DNA of 64,000 bases from Dolichospermum flos-aquae CCAP 1403/13F (GTDB lineage: Bacteria; Cyanobacteriota; Cyanobacteriia; Cyanobacteriales; Nostocaceae): contig NZ_CP051206.1 of the NCBI RefSeq assembly GCF_012516395.1, positions 2,958,501 to 3,022,500 of the forward strand. Reading direction: 5' to 3'. Both the position numbers and the translations under genes were made by a program. The notes under the pieces were generated by a model, which was not told the origin of the DNA, did no database searches, and saw only the letters and a program-made list of their open reading frames with translations. Position 1 is the first letter of the stretch. Every line of letters starts with the position of its first letter. Shown here piece by piece: positions 46,050 to 54,201 of the stretch.

Positions 46050-47801
46050 TCAATGTAATAGTTCTTCTACTTGGTGTTGATGCCACAAATTTTGATAAAG
46101 TCCAGGCTGTTCTACCAGTTCTGAGTGATGACCAGTCTGGACGATTTTCCCCTGTTCCATGACCAAAATTCGGTCAGATGTGGCAGCAGCAGCAAGTTGG
46201 TGGGTAATGAAAATTACGGTTTTTCTTTTTGTCCCTGTAGCCAGATTGGTGAGGATTTGTGTAGCAGTTTGATTGTCTACACTGGATAGGGCATCATCCA
46301 ACAGCAAGATGGGGGCATCAATTAACATTGCTCTTGCTAAAGCTGTGCGTTGTCTTTGTCCACCAGAAAGGGTAATTCCTCGCTCACCCACTAGGGTTTC
46401 ATACTGTTGGGGGAAATTCTGAATTTCTGCGTCAATTTGCGCCATTTTGGCGGCGTAAACTACGTCTTCTGCGGCGGAGACGGGATCACCATAACGGATA
46501 TTATTTTTGACGGTGGTACTGAATAAAAAGCTATCTTGTGGTACGTAGGCGATCGCTCCGCGTAAATCACTCACAGCTAGTTTTGTCACATCCAACCCAT
46601 CTAAAAACAACTGTCCTGGCTGAATATCCAATAATCTGGGGAAAGCATTCGCTAAGGTTGATTTTCCTGAACCAACCGGACCGACAATAGCGACTACTTC
46701 CCCAGGAGCAATCCTAAAATTAAGATGTTCTAGAACTGGGGTATTTACGCCGGGGTAGGTGTAACTAAAGTTTACTGCTGTCAGTTCCCCTTTGAGTTTG
46801 TTAACCTCCAAATGAATGCTATCTGGTGTGTCTTGAATTTTGGGAGTCACACTGAGAATAGTTTCTAAACGGTCAATACTGACTTCACCCCGTTGGTAAG
46901 CAGTAATGGTGAATCCTAATAAAGCGGTAGGGAAAATTAATCGCTCTACATAAATTAGCAAAGCCAGAAAATCACCAATGGCAAGAGTTCCAGAGGATAT
47001 TCTGGCTGTACCTAACCAAATAATAATCAAAGAACTGAGACTTGCTAACCCACCAATGAGCGGAAATAGGGTGTTGCGCGTTTTAGCTAGTTTGAGGTTA
47101 GCGGTTAATAGCTGTTCATTTTTCTGACTAAATGCTTGACGCTCATTGTCTTCTTGGGCATAGATTTTAATCAGTGCCATACCGCTCATATCTTCCCGTA
47201 CCAGTTCACTAATTTCTGCAAGTTGTTCTTGGACGGCGGTTTGTTCATTACGCAAGCGATCGCTAAAAAAATGCACCATCAGAAACATGAACGGGTACAC
47301 TGCTAATGATGCCAATGTCAGTTCCACACTCAGAGACAACATCACTGGTAATGTCAGAGTATAGGCAAAAAAAGTATTTGCCAAACTTAATACAGCAAAA
47401 CCTACCAACCGTCGAATATTATCTACATCACTGGTAGCGCGACTAATTAAATCCCCTGGAGTATTAACTGTAAAATAAGCAGGTTCTAATTGCAGTAAAT
47501 GTTGAAAAATCCGCTGTTTGAGGTCAAATTCTACCTGTCTTCCCACACCAAATATCCAAATCCGAGAAGCCATTCGCATCATCCACATAGCGGAACTAAG
47601 TAGGGCGATAAGGACTACATAATGGATGATTTGGCGAAAACTAAAACTCTTAGATAGAGTATCTACCCCTGAACGGATTAACAAAGGAATATATACACCC
47701 AGCCCATTGACAACTAATAAAGCAATAATACCGAAGACGGTTTCGCGCCAATAGGGGCGTAAATAAGCAGCGATTTTATCAAGTCTGTGAGATTTGGCCA
47801 T
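46050..47801 (-). CDS. ABC exporter, fused permease and ATPase
   Basis: 583 residues. It has six membrane helices in the first ~310 residues (ABC_membrane type I exporter fold), then an ATPase with Walker A GPVGSGKSTLANAF, Q-loop YVPQDSFLFS, signature LSGGQRQRTALARAML, Walker B LLLDDALSSVD and the switch His (FITHQLAAA). It forms a dimer in the inner membrane and exports lipids, drugs or peptides; the substrate is unknown. It resembles MsbA/MdlB-type half transporters. Confidence 0.93.
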   Translation of the reverse strand: MAKSHRLDKIAAYLRPYWRETVFGIIALLVVNGLGVYIPLLIRSGVDTLSKSFSFRQIIHYVVLIALLSSAMWMMRMASRIWIFGVGRQVEFDLKQRIFQHLLQLEPAYFTVNTPGDLISRATSDVDNIRRLVGFAVLSLANTFFAYTLTLPVMLSLSVELTLASLAVYPFMFLMVHFFSDRLRNEQTAVQEQLAEISELVREDMSGMALIKIYAQEDNERQAFSQKNEQLLTANLKLAKTRNTLFPLIGGLASLSSLIIIWLGTARISSGTLAIGDFLALLIYVERLIFPTALLGFTITAYQRGEVSIDRLETILSVTPKIQDTPDSIHLEVNKLKGELTAVNFSYTYPGVNTPVLEHLNFRIAPGEVVAIVGPVGSGKSTLANAFPRLLDIQPGQLFLDGLDVTKLAVSDLRGAIAYVPQDSFLFSTTVKNNIRYGDPVSAAEDVVYAAKMAQIDAEIQNFPQQYETLVGERGITLSGGQRQRTALARAMLIDAPILLLDDALSSVDNQTATQILTNLATGTKRKTVIFITHQLAAAATSDRILVMEQGKIVQTGHHSELVEQPGLYQNLWHQHQVEELLH

Positions 47802-47836
47802 GCCAACAATTATCTAACTTTTTGGTATTGTGTGGG

Positions 47837-47869
<33 letters not shown>

Positions 47870-47946
47870 GAATAAAGAAGAAAGAAAGAAGAAGAAAAAA
47901 GAAAGAAATTTCTCCCCTGCCTCCTGCCTCCTGCTCCCTGCTTCTT

Positions 47947-48633
47947 CTACGTCCGGCCACGCAAGAAAACATAAATCTGATTGAGATAACTTTCCCATAC
48001 TTGGGTAGTAAGTTGCAGTGTTTCTGCATTAGGAACAAAGTCTTCTACCCGTAACCCGCGGGTGCTGATTGCTTGAGGATTTTGGAGGAGATAGGAAGGG
48101 ATATTCGCAGTCAGACTATTGAAGGCTATAGTTGGAGAATTTATCTCTACCATTGGTGGGATGATATTTTGCTGAATATCTGAGATTGTGAAATTAGGAT
48201 TTGCTGAACCAAAGGCGACTAGGGCGGATGGGGGAGTTTGGTGATTTATGTTCGTCCCCTCAACTGTAGCAACTGGTGATCTAACGAGGAAGTAAGCGAT
48301 CGCTGGCGTGCTGGACAAAAGCAAAACCGTCAAAGCCCATCCTAATAAAAAACCGCCCGGTTTATCAATGCCACCGCCTTTGATTTTTTGAGCAGCTAGA
48401 AACAACATTAAAACCGAAGCGCCCAAAGGCTTGAGCGGGAAGGAGATAAATCGCCACAATGAAGCCACTGCTGGTTCATTGGGATTGAGAAATGCTAAAG
48501 CTAAAACAACAATGACTAACCCTAAAACAAATCTGCCGACAAAAGTTACTGATGGATAGAATCTTTGAAACAAAGAAAAGGCTACAACACCAATTAAGAG
48601 CCATAGCAAAACCCGGCTTAACAACTGAAACAT
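47947..48633 (-). CDS. membrane protein resembling the membrane half of YdcF/ElyC-like proteins
   Basis: 228 residues. Helices lie at about 4-22, 30-47, 62-82 and 93-112 (LLSRVLLWLLIGVVAFSLF; FVLGLVIVVLALAFLNPNEP). The N-terminal pattern ending in FLNPNEP and SFPLKPLG recalls cyanobacterial YdcF/ElyC envelope proteins. The catalytic YdcF domain expected afterwards is absent. Instead come ~75 polar residues and an end (VEDFVPNAETLQLTTQVWESY) that resembles the C-terminus of such proteins. It could be an internally deleted copy or a distinct family. Low certainty on function. Confidence 0.5.
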   Translation of the reverse strand: MFQLLSRVLLWLLIGVVAFSLFQRFYPSVTFVGRFVLGLVIVVLALAFLNPNEPAVASLWRFISFPLKPLGASVLMLFLAAQKIKGGGIDKPGGFLLGWALTVLLLSSTPAIAYFLVRSPVATVEGTNINHQTPPSALVAFGSANPNFTISDIQQNIIPPMVEINSPTIAFNSLTANIPSYLLQNPQAISTRGLRVEDFVPNAETLQLTTQVWESYLNQIYVFLRGRT

Positions 48634-49159
48634 AAATTAACTCTCTAATTTTTTAGCGCAGTAAGCCTAAAGACCGCAGGAAGTGGATTAATTTTATCGT
48701 CAAGCTGACTTAAAAATACCTCAAACTCACACCCAAAGATTACCGCCGTAGTGATTTTAATGCAATTTTTTGACACCGAGTGTATTATTTGCGATTTTCC
48801 CCAAGAGAAATTTTTAGATTATTTGGCTATAAACGAATTTATACACTTTTAAACCCACCCAGATCCCCGACTTCTCCAAGAAGTCGGGGATCTGAACTTT
48901 CCTGCACATTTACTTGGTTGAGAATCTCTGTCTATTGACATACAAGCATAATCAACCCTTTGATGGACGGTCTTAATCATAAAAATAACTAATGTATACA
49001 TATTAGAACTAACAGAGCAGAAAAACTAATAACCCAATTGTACCAGGTTCTAATGTTGAGAATAATTGGTATTTGATGACATCAACTGATGGTGAAACTG
49101 GAACAGGAGCAAAATTATCAACCTGTTCCACATCCGTAAAAAGTGGAGATGGAAATAGT
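48634..49159. other. 526-bp upstream region of the stress cluster
   Basis: No gene is supported. It contains copy 2 of the AGATCCCCGACTTCT palindrome (48861-48893). The frame upstream of 49160 is open from 49073 but lacks family residues. The AT-rich stretch 48960-49050 probably holds the stress-cluster promoter; no specific sigma-factor sequence is certain. Confidence 0.5.
48861..48893. repeat. AGATCCCCGACTTCT palindromic repeat, copy 2
   Basis: A perfect 15-bp stem with a CCA loop. Same arms as the copy at 12079-12143. Confidence 0.9.
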
Positions 49160-50062
49160 ATGCCTCTTTTGAAAATTAAAGAATTTGATCCGAATTATCG
49201 AGAAAGTTTTGAAGGCAAAGATATCAAAGGTATGGGTGTCTATGCAACCGCAGATGAAAAAATTGGCACAGTCAGCGATATTTTAGTAGATGACCAAGGA
49301 CATTTTCGCTATTTTGTTGTTGATTTAGGTTTGTGGATTTTTGGGAAAAAAGTTTTATTGCCAGTTGGTCGTTCGCGCATTGATCATACCTCTGAACGGA
49401 TTTATACAGTGGGAATGACCAAACAACAAGCGGAGAATTTACCCGAATTTAACGAACACAAAGAAATTGATTATAACTATGAAGAACAAGTCAGAGGAGT
49501 GTATCGTTCCGAAGCATTCTTAGAAAGTTCCGGTTCTGTAGATACAGCCAGTTCTCGACCTGCGGGAGCTACTATGGTAGCCCCTCCCATAGCCCCACCG
49601 AGAAAGTCCGGTAACGGCAGTGCTGCCTATGACTATAAAGCAGATCCGGCTCTATATGCTTTGAATGATCAGGATCATCAAACTTTCAAACTATATCAAG
49701 AACGATTAATTGCCAACAAAGTCCGCGCCAAAACGGGAGAAGTGATTGTTGGGAAACATACAGAAACAGAAAAAGCGCGGGTTTCAGTTCCCATAGATAA
49801 AGAAAGAATTGTCATTGAACGAGTCACTCCTACAACTGCGGGAGAAACGGTGGCTTTAGATGGCGATAGCTTTGGGACGACAGAAGTGAGTCGAATAGAA
49901 CTTTATGAAGAAACTGCGGACATTCATAAAGAAGCTTTCTTACGAGAAGAAGTCAGAGTTAATAAAGTTGTAGATCACGAAACCATTGAAGCAGAAGAAA
50001 CTCTGCGTCGAGAAGAATTGGATGTTAACACCCAAGAACATCCGAATGTGGAAAGAAGATAA
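49160..50062 (+). CDS. PRC-barrel and DUF2382 stress protein (AvaK-like)
   Basis: 300 residues from the ATG at 49160 (MPLLKIKEFDPNYRE). GGAG lies 12 bases upstream, and the 29 codons before it (from 49073) do not look like the family. The N-terminal PRC-barrel (GVYATADEKIGTVSDILVDD... LLPVGRSRI) is followed by a disordered linker and a DUF2382/YsnF domain (KLYQERLIANKVRAKTGEVIVGK to AEETLRREELDV). This architecture is that of AvaK, a cyanobacterial akinete/stress protein. First gene of the five-gene stress cluster. Confidence 0.87.
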   Translation: MPLLKIKEFDPNYRESFEGKDIKGMGVYATADEKIGTVSDILVDDQGHFRYFVVDLGLWIFGKKVLLPVGRSRIDHTSERIYTVGMTKQQAENLPEFNEHKEIDYNYEEQVRGVYRSEAFLESSGSVDTASSRPAGATMVAPPIAPPRKSGNGSAAYDYKADPALYALNDQDHQTFKLYQERLIANKVRAKTGEVIVGKHTETEKARVSVPIDKERIVIERVTPTTAGETVALDGDSFGTTEVSRIELYEETADIHKEAFLREEVRVNKVVDHETIEAEETLRREELDVNTQEHPNVERR

Positions 50063-50105
50063 AACCCAGATTTCGCGTTAGTAAATTTTCCATTAGGAGC
50101 AGATT

Positions 50106-50288
50106 ATGAGTGTGAAAAATAGAGCTAAGGCAACTGCCAAAAACATTGAAGGTAAGGTTCAAGAAGCCGTAGGTGATTTAACAGGAGATCCAAAAACTCA
50201 AACAGAAGGCAAGGAAAAACAAGCAGAAGCCAAAATTCGCCACGCAGTTGAAGATGTGAAAGATCAAGCCAAAGAAATTATTGAGTAG
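50106..50288 (+). CDS. CsbD family general stress protein
   Basis: 60 residues. It is nearly all CsbD domain: NRAKATAKNIEGKVQEAVGD, LTGDPKTQTEGKEKQAEAKI and an amphipathic helical end. CsbD-like proteins are strongly stress-induced in many bacteria; the mechanism is unknown. It lies 43 bp after the PRC-barrel gene. A second, exported CsbD protein closes the cluster. Confidence 0.92.
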   Translation: MSVKNRAKATAKNIEGKVQEAVGDLTGDPKTQTEGKEKQAEAKIRHAVEDVKDQAKEIIE

Positions 50289-50393
50289 ATTAACCAGGCA
50301 GGGGCGGGGGAAATAAGGCTTTTTTTGATCTTACAAACTAATTCTTAATTACCTTGTTACCTGCCACTTTTTCCCTTGTGAAAGGATAAAAAA

Positions 50394-51023
50394 ATGACCT
50401 TGATTAATAATAAACGAGCAGTGGGAGTATTTTCTAGTCACGACGAAGTAGAAGATGCTCTAAATGAACTGCGAGATAACGGATTTGCCATGAATCAGGT
50501 ATCTGTGATTGCTAAACATGATGAAGATCTAAATCAGCGATACCAAATTGGTGAAACACGAGTTCAAGAACCAACAGAAACCCGTGAAATCGGCCATGAA
50601 ACCACTCATGAAACCACTCGTGTAGAGGAAGGTGCGAAAACTGGAGTCGAGGCAGGAGGAGCGGTTGGGGGGTTGACAGGGTTACTAATTGGGTTAGGAA
50701 CTCTAGCAATTCCGGGGATTGGTCCAGTTATGTTAGCAGGAGCAGTAGCTACAGCGATCGCTACAACTCTAGCAGGTGGAGCTATCGGAGCAGCAGTTGG
50801 TGGTTTAATTGGTAGTTTAGTAGGTTTAGGAATTCCTGAACATCGGGCGCAAATCTACCATGATTATGTAGTTGATGGAGATTATCTAGTAATTGTAGAT
50901 GGCACAGAGGCGGAAATCCTGAGAGCAGAAACAATTTTCAAGCACAAGGGAATGCGGGAATGGGAAGTTTACAATAGTCCAACCATTAGCCGTTCTGCTA
51001 ATCCTGTTGTCTCGCGTGTGTAA
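50394..51023 (+). CDS. YflT-domain general stress protein with glycine-zipper segment
   Basis: 209 residues. An N-terminal YflT/17M-type domain (RAVGVFSSHDEVEDALNELR... GFAMNQVSVIAK) is followed by a polar stretch. A long Gly/Ala-rich hydrophobic zone (GAVGGLTGLLIGLGTLAIPG, LAGGAIGAAVGGLIGSLVGL) typical of membrane-inserted glycine zippers comes next. The end GIPEHRAQIYHDYVVDGDYL is also family-like. It lies in the cluster after CsbD, followed 14 bp later by the BON lipoprotein. Confidence 0.85.
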   Translation: MTLINNKRAVGVFSSHDEVEDALNELRDNGFAMNQVSVIAKHDEDLNQRYQIGETRVQEPTETREIGHETTHETTRVEEGAKTGVEAGGAVGGLTGLLIGLGTLAIPGIGPVMLAGAVATAIATTLAGGAIGAAVGGLIGSLVGLGIPEHRAQIYHDYVVDGDYLVIVDGTEAEILRAETIFKHKGMREWEVYNSPTISRSANPVVSRV

Positions 51024-51037
51024 AAGGGATTGGAAAT

Positions 51038-51508
51038 ATGAGAAAAATTACGCTTTTAGTCCTCAGTAGCATTTTGGTTCTGGGAACAGTTGCTTGTGAC
51101 AATAAAGCCAAAACTAGCAGCAGTGCGCCCGATTCTGCTGAGAAAACTGGTGAAGTTCCCACAGATAAAACAATTTTAGCCAATCAAAAAGACGCAACTA
51201 GCCAACTTCGTCGAGATCAACTCAACGCAGATATTCGCGCCCGTGAACAACGCAATAACGTCACTGGAGGGAATGCAACTCGCGCTAATAGTGATCTTGC
51301 CAGTGAGGTTCGTTCTAAGTTGGAGGCGAATATTCCCTCTAGTCAATTAACTGTGGCGGCTAAAGATGGAGCAATTGTTGTAGTTGGAAATGTCCAGAAT
51401 CAAGAACAACTAAATAAAATTAATTCTCTTGCTAAAGAAATCAAGGGTGTAAGAAGCGTCAAAGTTGTAGTCAAAATTGTTCCAGCCGTACCAAATCCAA
51501 AACTATAA
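51038..51508 (+). CDS. BON-domain lipoprotein
   Basis: 156 residues. A lipoprotein signal ends at VAC (Cys20), so it is an envelope lipoprotein. After a charged linker comes a BON domain (SDLASEVRSKLEANIPSSQLTV... GAIVVVGNVQNQEQLNKI). BON domains bind phospholipid and help keep envelopes intact under osmotic stress. It is 14 bp behind the YflT-like gene and so very likely in the same operon. Confidence 0.9.
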   Translation: MRKITLLVLSSILVLGTVACDNKAKTSSSAPDSAEKTGEVPTDKTILANQKDATSQLRRDQLNADIRAREQRNNVTGGNATRANSDLASEVRSKLEANIPSSQLTVAAKDGAIVVVGNVQNQEQLNKINSLAKEIKGVRSVKVVVKIVPAVPNPKL

Positions 51509-51553
51509 CCGATGACATTTATTAATTAACAACCTATAAATGAGGAAAATTCC

Positions 51554-52003
51554 ATGAATCTATTTTCACAATTTCGCAAGTTTTTTTTCGTCATTAGTTT
51601 AGTTCTATTTCTGGGAATTTTCACAGCTTTTACATCTGAGGTTAGTCTCGCTCAGACTCAAATGGCCACAACTATGAATCGAGTCGAAGCCACAACTAAA
51701 AATATTGAAGGTAAAGTTCAAGAAACTTTCGGTAATGTCACAGGAAATAAAAAAGACCAATTCATGGGTAAAGCCAAGCAAGCTGAAAGTAAAGTTCGTA
51801 ATGCAGTCGAAGATATAAAAGATACGAAGTGGCAACCCAACTCAAGAGCAACCAAAAAGATTGAAGCTAAAACTGAAAAAGCCATAGACAATAGTATTGT
51901 CAACCCTAATTATCTACCTAGTGGAAAAACTGATGACATAAAAAGTGAATCTCGTAACCCAGCAAATAAAATGAAAGAAGAACTTCGCAATACTTTTAAG
52001 TAG
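51554..52003 (+). CDS. exported CsbD family protein
   Basis: 149 residues. An N-terminal signal peptide (about 1-34, ending SEVSLAQTQ) precedes a CsbD domain (TTKNIEGKVQETFGNVTGNK... KAESKVRNAVEDI), then a hydrophilic tail. It is the exported counterpart of the cytoplasmic CsbD at 50106. It lies 45 bp after the BON lipoprotein and is followed by a hairpin. Confidence 0.87.
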   Translation: MNLFSQFRKFFFVISLVLFLGIFTAFTSEVSLAQTQMATTMNRVEATTKNIEGKVQETFGNVTGNKKDQFMGKAKQAESKVRNAVEDIKDTKWQPNSRATKKIEAKTEKAIDNSIVNPNYLPSGKTDDIKSESRNPANKMKEELRNTFK

Positions 52004-52023
52004 TCATTAATTAAAATTTGTAG

Positions 52024-52049
52024 GTTGGGTTGACGCAAGGAAACCCAAC
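52024..52049. repeat. GTTGGGTT palindrome after the stress cluster
   Basis: An 8-bp perfect stem (GTTGGGTT/AACCCAAC) lies 20 bp after the last cluster gene and ends in TTTTT. It could terminate the operon. Same palindrome as at 8808-8829. Confidence 0.75.
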
Positions 52050-52109
52050 ATTTTTGGGATTTGGTAGCTGTAGCTTAACCAGAACTACAATTATTTCTAA
52101 CACTAATTA

Positions 52110-52277
52110 ATGAATTCACAATTATCCACTTTTTGGAATTTATCCGCCGATCAGATATTTGTGCAGGTACAATCAACTCCACAAGGTTTAACTTTTATCC
52201 TCTCTCTTCTTCCGTTTTTTTATGAGGCTGTTCCGAATTATTTAACCATCATATTCGGTATCTATTTCAATATCTAG
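52110..52277 (+). pseudogene. N-terminal remnant of a P-type cation ATPase
   Basis: A 55-codon frame opens MNSQLSTFWNLSADQIFVQV and QSTPQGLT, the start of the Cation_ATPase_N domain of Mg2+/Ca2+-type P-type ATPases. It then turns into unrelated hydrophobic sequence (FILSLLPFFYEAVPNYL) and stops. It overlaps the end of the minus-strand CPXCG gene. Only ~25 residues are recognisable, so it is a fragment with no function. Confidence 0.4.
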
Positions 52278-52430
52278 TGTGTCTTCATCAATCCTGATAT
52301 ACAAAATATTAGGACGGCAACAAACTTGACAATCTTCTATATAGTTTTGTTGCATTCCGGCACTGAAATCAATAAAAGTTACGTTTACTTCTCCACAATA
52401 AGCACAATAAAACTCTGATGTATTTTGCAT
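52242..52430 (-). CDS. CPXCG-motif cysteine-rich protein
   Basis: 62 residues. Two Cys pairs (YCAYCGE near 8-14; DCQVCCRPN near 33-41) form a likely zinc ribbon, and the rest is acidic (IRIDEDTLDIEIDTEYDG). Such small zinc proteins are widespread in bacteria with no established role. It stands alone between the stress cluster and galE. Confidence 0.87.
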   Translation of the reverse strand: MQNTSEFYCAYCGEVNVTFIDFSAGMQQNYIEDCQVCCRPNILYIRIDEDTLDIEIDTEYDG

Positions 52431-52657
52431 TTTCTATATCTATTTAATAATTTATTTATTTTCCCACACTTTAATATTAAATGATGAAATTGTCAATTGG
52501 CTATTTTCTATAATCATTAAAATTATACCAATTTTATATAAAGGTGTGCTAAATAAATTTTATAGCGTGGAGAATCTCTACTCATGCAACTTCTGGACAA
52601 CAAAGAATAAATTTCATCTTTAAAAGGAAATAATATTAGGCTAAATTAGATTCATAC

Positions 52658-52780
52658 AGGACTTACGCAACTGGCACATTGGTAGGGTGCGTCAGACTGC
52701 ATAAATCCTGCAAATAAACAGATTTTTGATATCTGACGCACCCTACAACAGATTTTTAGTGTGACACTTGCGTAAGTTCT
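52658..52780. repeat. nested palindromic (MITE-like) repeat before galE
   Basis: The outer arms are AGGACTTACGCAA (52658-52670) and TTGCGTAAGTTCT (52768-52780, one mismatch). Nested inside is a perfect 15-bp pair GTAGGGTGCGTCAGA/TCTGACGCACCCTAC (52682-52696, 52732-52746). It ends 28 bp before the galE start codon and so lies in the galE leader. Confidence 0.88.
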
Positions 52781-52808
52781 ATAATCAAAGAACCATCAAG
52801 GAGAAACT

Positions 52809-53807
52809 ATGTCAGCGGGAAAGCCTAGTATTTTGGTAACGGGGGGAGCAGGATATATTGGTTCTCATACGGTGTTAGCCCTCAAGCAAGCCGGTTATGA
52901 GGTGGTAATTCTTGATAACTTGGTGTATGGACATCGGGATTTGGTAGAACAGGTTTTGCGGGTAGAATTGATCGAAGGGGATACAAGCGATCGCCTTTTA
53001 TTAGATAATCTTTTTCAGAGTCGTAATTTTGCCGCAGTTATGCACTTTTCCGCCTATGCTTATGTAGGTGAATCTGTAACAGATCCCGCTAAATATTACC
53101 GTAACAATGTTTTAGGAACGCTGACACTATTAGAATCAATGTTAGCAGCTTCTATTAAGAATTTTGTCTTTTCTTCTACCTGTGCCACCTATGGTGTACC
53201 GAATTTTATTCCGATTACAGAAGATCATCCCCAAAATCCCATTAATCCCTATGGGGCAACTAAATTAATGGTAGAAAGGATATTAACTGATTTTGATGTG
53301 GCATACAATTTTAAATCAGTGCGTTTCCGCTATTTTAATGCTGCTGGTGCTAACCCCCAAGGATTATTAGGAGAAGATCATCATCCCGAAACCCATTTAA
53401 TCCCTTTAGTATTACAAACAGCATTAGGTAAACGAGAAGCTATTAGTATTTTCGGAACTGATTATCCTACTCCTGATGGTACTTGTATTCGGGATTATAT
53501 TCATGTAAATGATTTAGCAGATGCCCATATTTTGGGGTTAGAATATTTATTAAATGGTGGTGAAAGCGAAGTTTTTAACTTAGGAAATGGTAACGGTTTT
53601 TCAGTTCGAGAAGTGATTGCTGCGGCGGAAGATGTCACAGGTATGGTAATATCAGTGCAGGAATGCGATCGCCGGATTGGAGATCCTCCAGCCTTAATTG
53701 GTACAAGTGAAAAAGCCAGAAAAATCTTGAATTGGCAACCTCAATATCCAGGTATTAAGGATATCGTTTCTCACGCTTGGCAATGGCATAAAACAAGGCA
53801 TAAATAA
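52809..53807 (+). CDS. galE: UDP-glucose 4-epimerase
   Basis: 332 residues, extended SDR family. The NAD-binding VTGGAGYIGSHTVLAL, catalytic Ser/Thr in FVFSSTCATYG with YxxxK (YGATKLM), and GalE-type substrate motif FRYFNAAGANPQGLLGE are intact, as is the C-terminal GNGNGFSVREVI. It interconverts UDP-glucose and UDP-galactose for polysaccharide synthesis. The start ATG follows GGAG. Confidence 0.95.
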   Translation: MSAGKPSILVTGGAGYIGSHTVLALKQAGYEVVILDNLVYGHRDLVEQVLRVELIEGDTSDRLLLDNLFQSRNFAAVMHFSAYAYVGESVTDPAKYYRNNVLGTLTLLESMLAASIKNFVFSSTCATYGVPNFIPITEDHPQNPINPYGATKLMVERILTDFDVAYNFKSVRFRYFNAAGANPQGLLGEDHHPETHLIPLVLQTALGKREAISIFGTDYPTPDGTCIRDYIHVNDLADAHILGLEYLLNGGESEVFNLGNGNGFSVREVIAAAEDVTGMVISVQECDRRIGDPPALIGTSEKARKILNWQPQYPGIKDIVSHAWQWHKTRHK

Positions 53808-53824
53808 TTTTTAGTGTAAGGATT

Positions 53825-53889
53825 AGCTCCCCGATTTCTACGATTGATTCATCACTTATTGATATCACTAAAGGAGAAGTCGGGGATCT
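53825..53889. repeat. AGATCCCCGACTTCT palindromic repeat, diverged copy 3
   Basis: The arms are AGCTCCCCGATTTCT (53825-53839) and AGAAGTCGGGGATCT (53875-53889); the left arm has drifted from copies 1 and 2. It begins 17 bp after the galE stop and may act as its terminator. Confidence 0.8.
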
Positions 53890-53904
53890 TCCGCTCTTGT
53901 TGAT

Positions 53905-54102
53905 TCAACTTTCCACATGGTTATTTTTCAGTAATTCTAAATATTTTAAAGCTTCATGTTTAGATAAAATTTCATCAGTTTCTACTTCTTCCATTAGTTT
54001 TGTTAATCCATAATTTTATAAAATTTCCTCTATTTGTTCAAATTCAGTCATAGGAATTTGTACAGCAATTGGTTTTTGATTTTGATCTAAAACATAATTC
54101 TT
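53905..54102 (-). pseudogene. antitoxin-like remnant with one internal stop
   Basis: Minus-strand reading gives YVLDQNQKPIAVQIPMTEFE then QIEEIL, a TAA stop, and on in the same frame NYGLTKLMEEVETDEILSK and HEALKYLELLKNNHVES to a TGA at 53905. This is the pattern of cyanobacterial Phd/RelB-like antitoxins (D-x-x-x-KPIAV, L-E-NYGL). A single G-to-T change (GAA to TAA) explains the stop. The N-terminal start is not intact. No toxin gene follows. Inactive. Confidence 0.55.
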
Positions 54103-54201
54103 ATTGTCAGAATCAGGATATCCAGGATTTAAGGATTTACAGGATGGAGTTATTTTTGAGGATGAAAGATTAAGCGATACCTACGGTAAGCTAACACCCA
54201 G

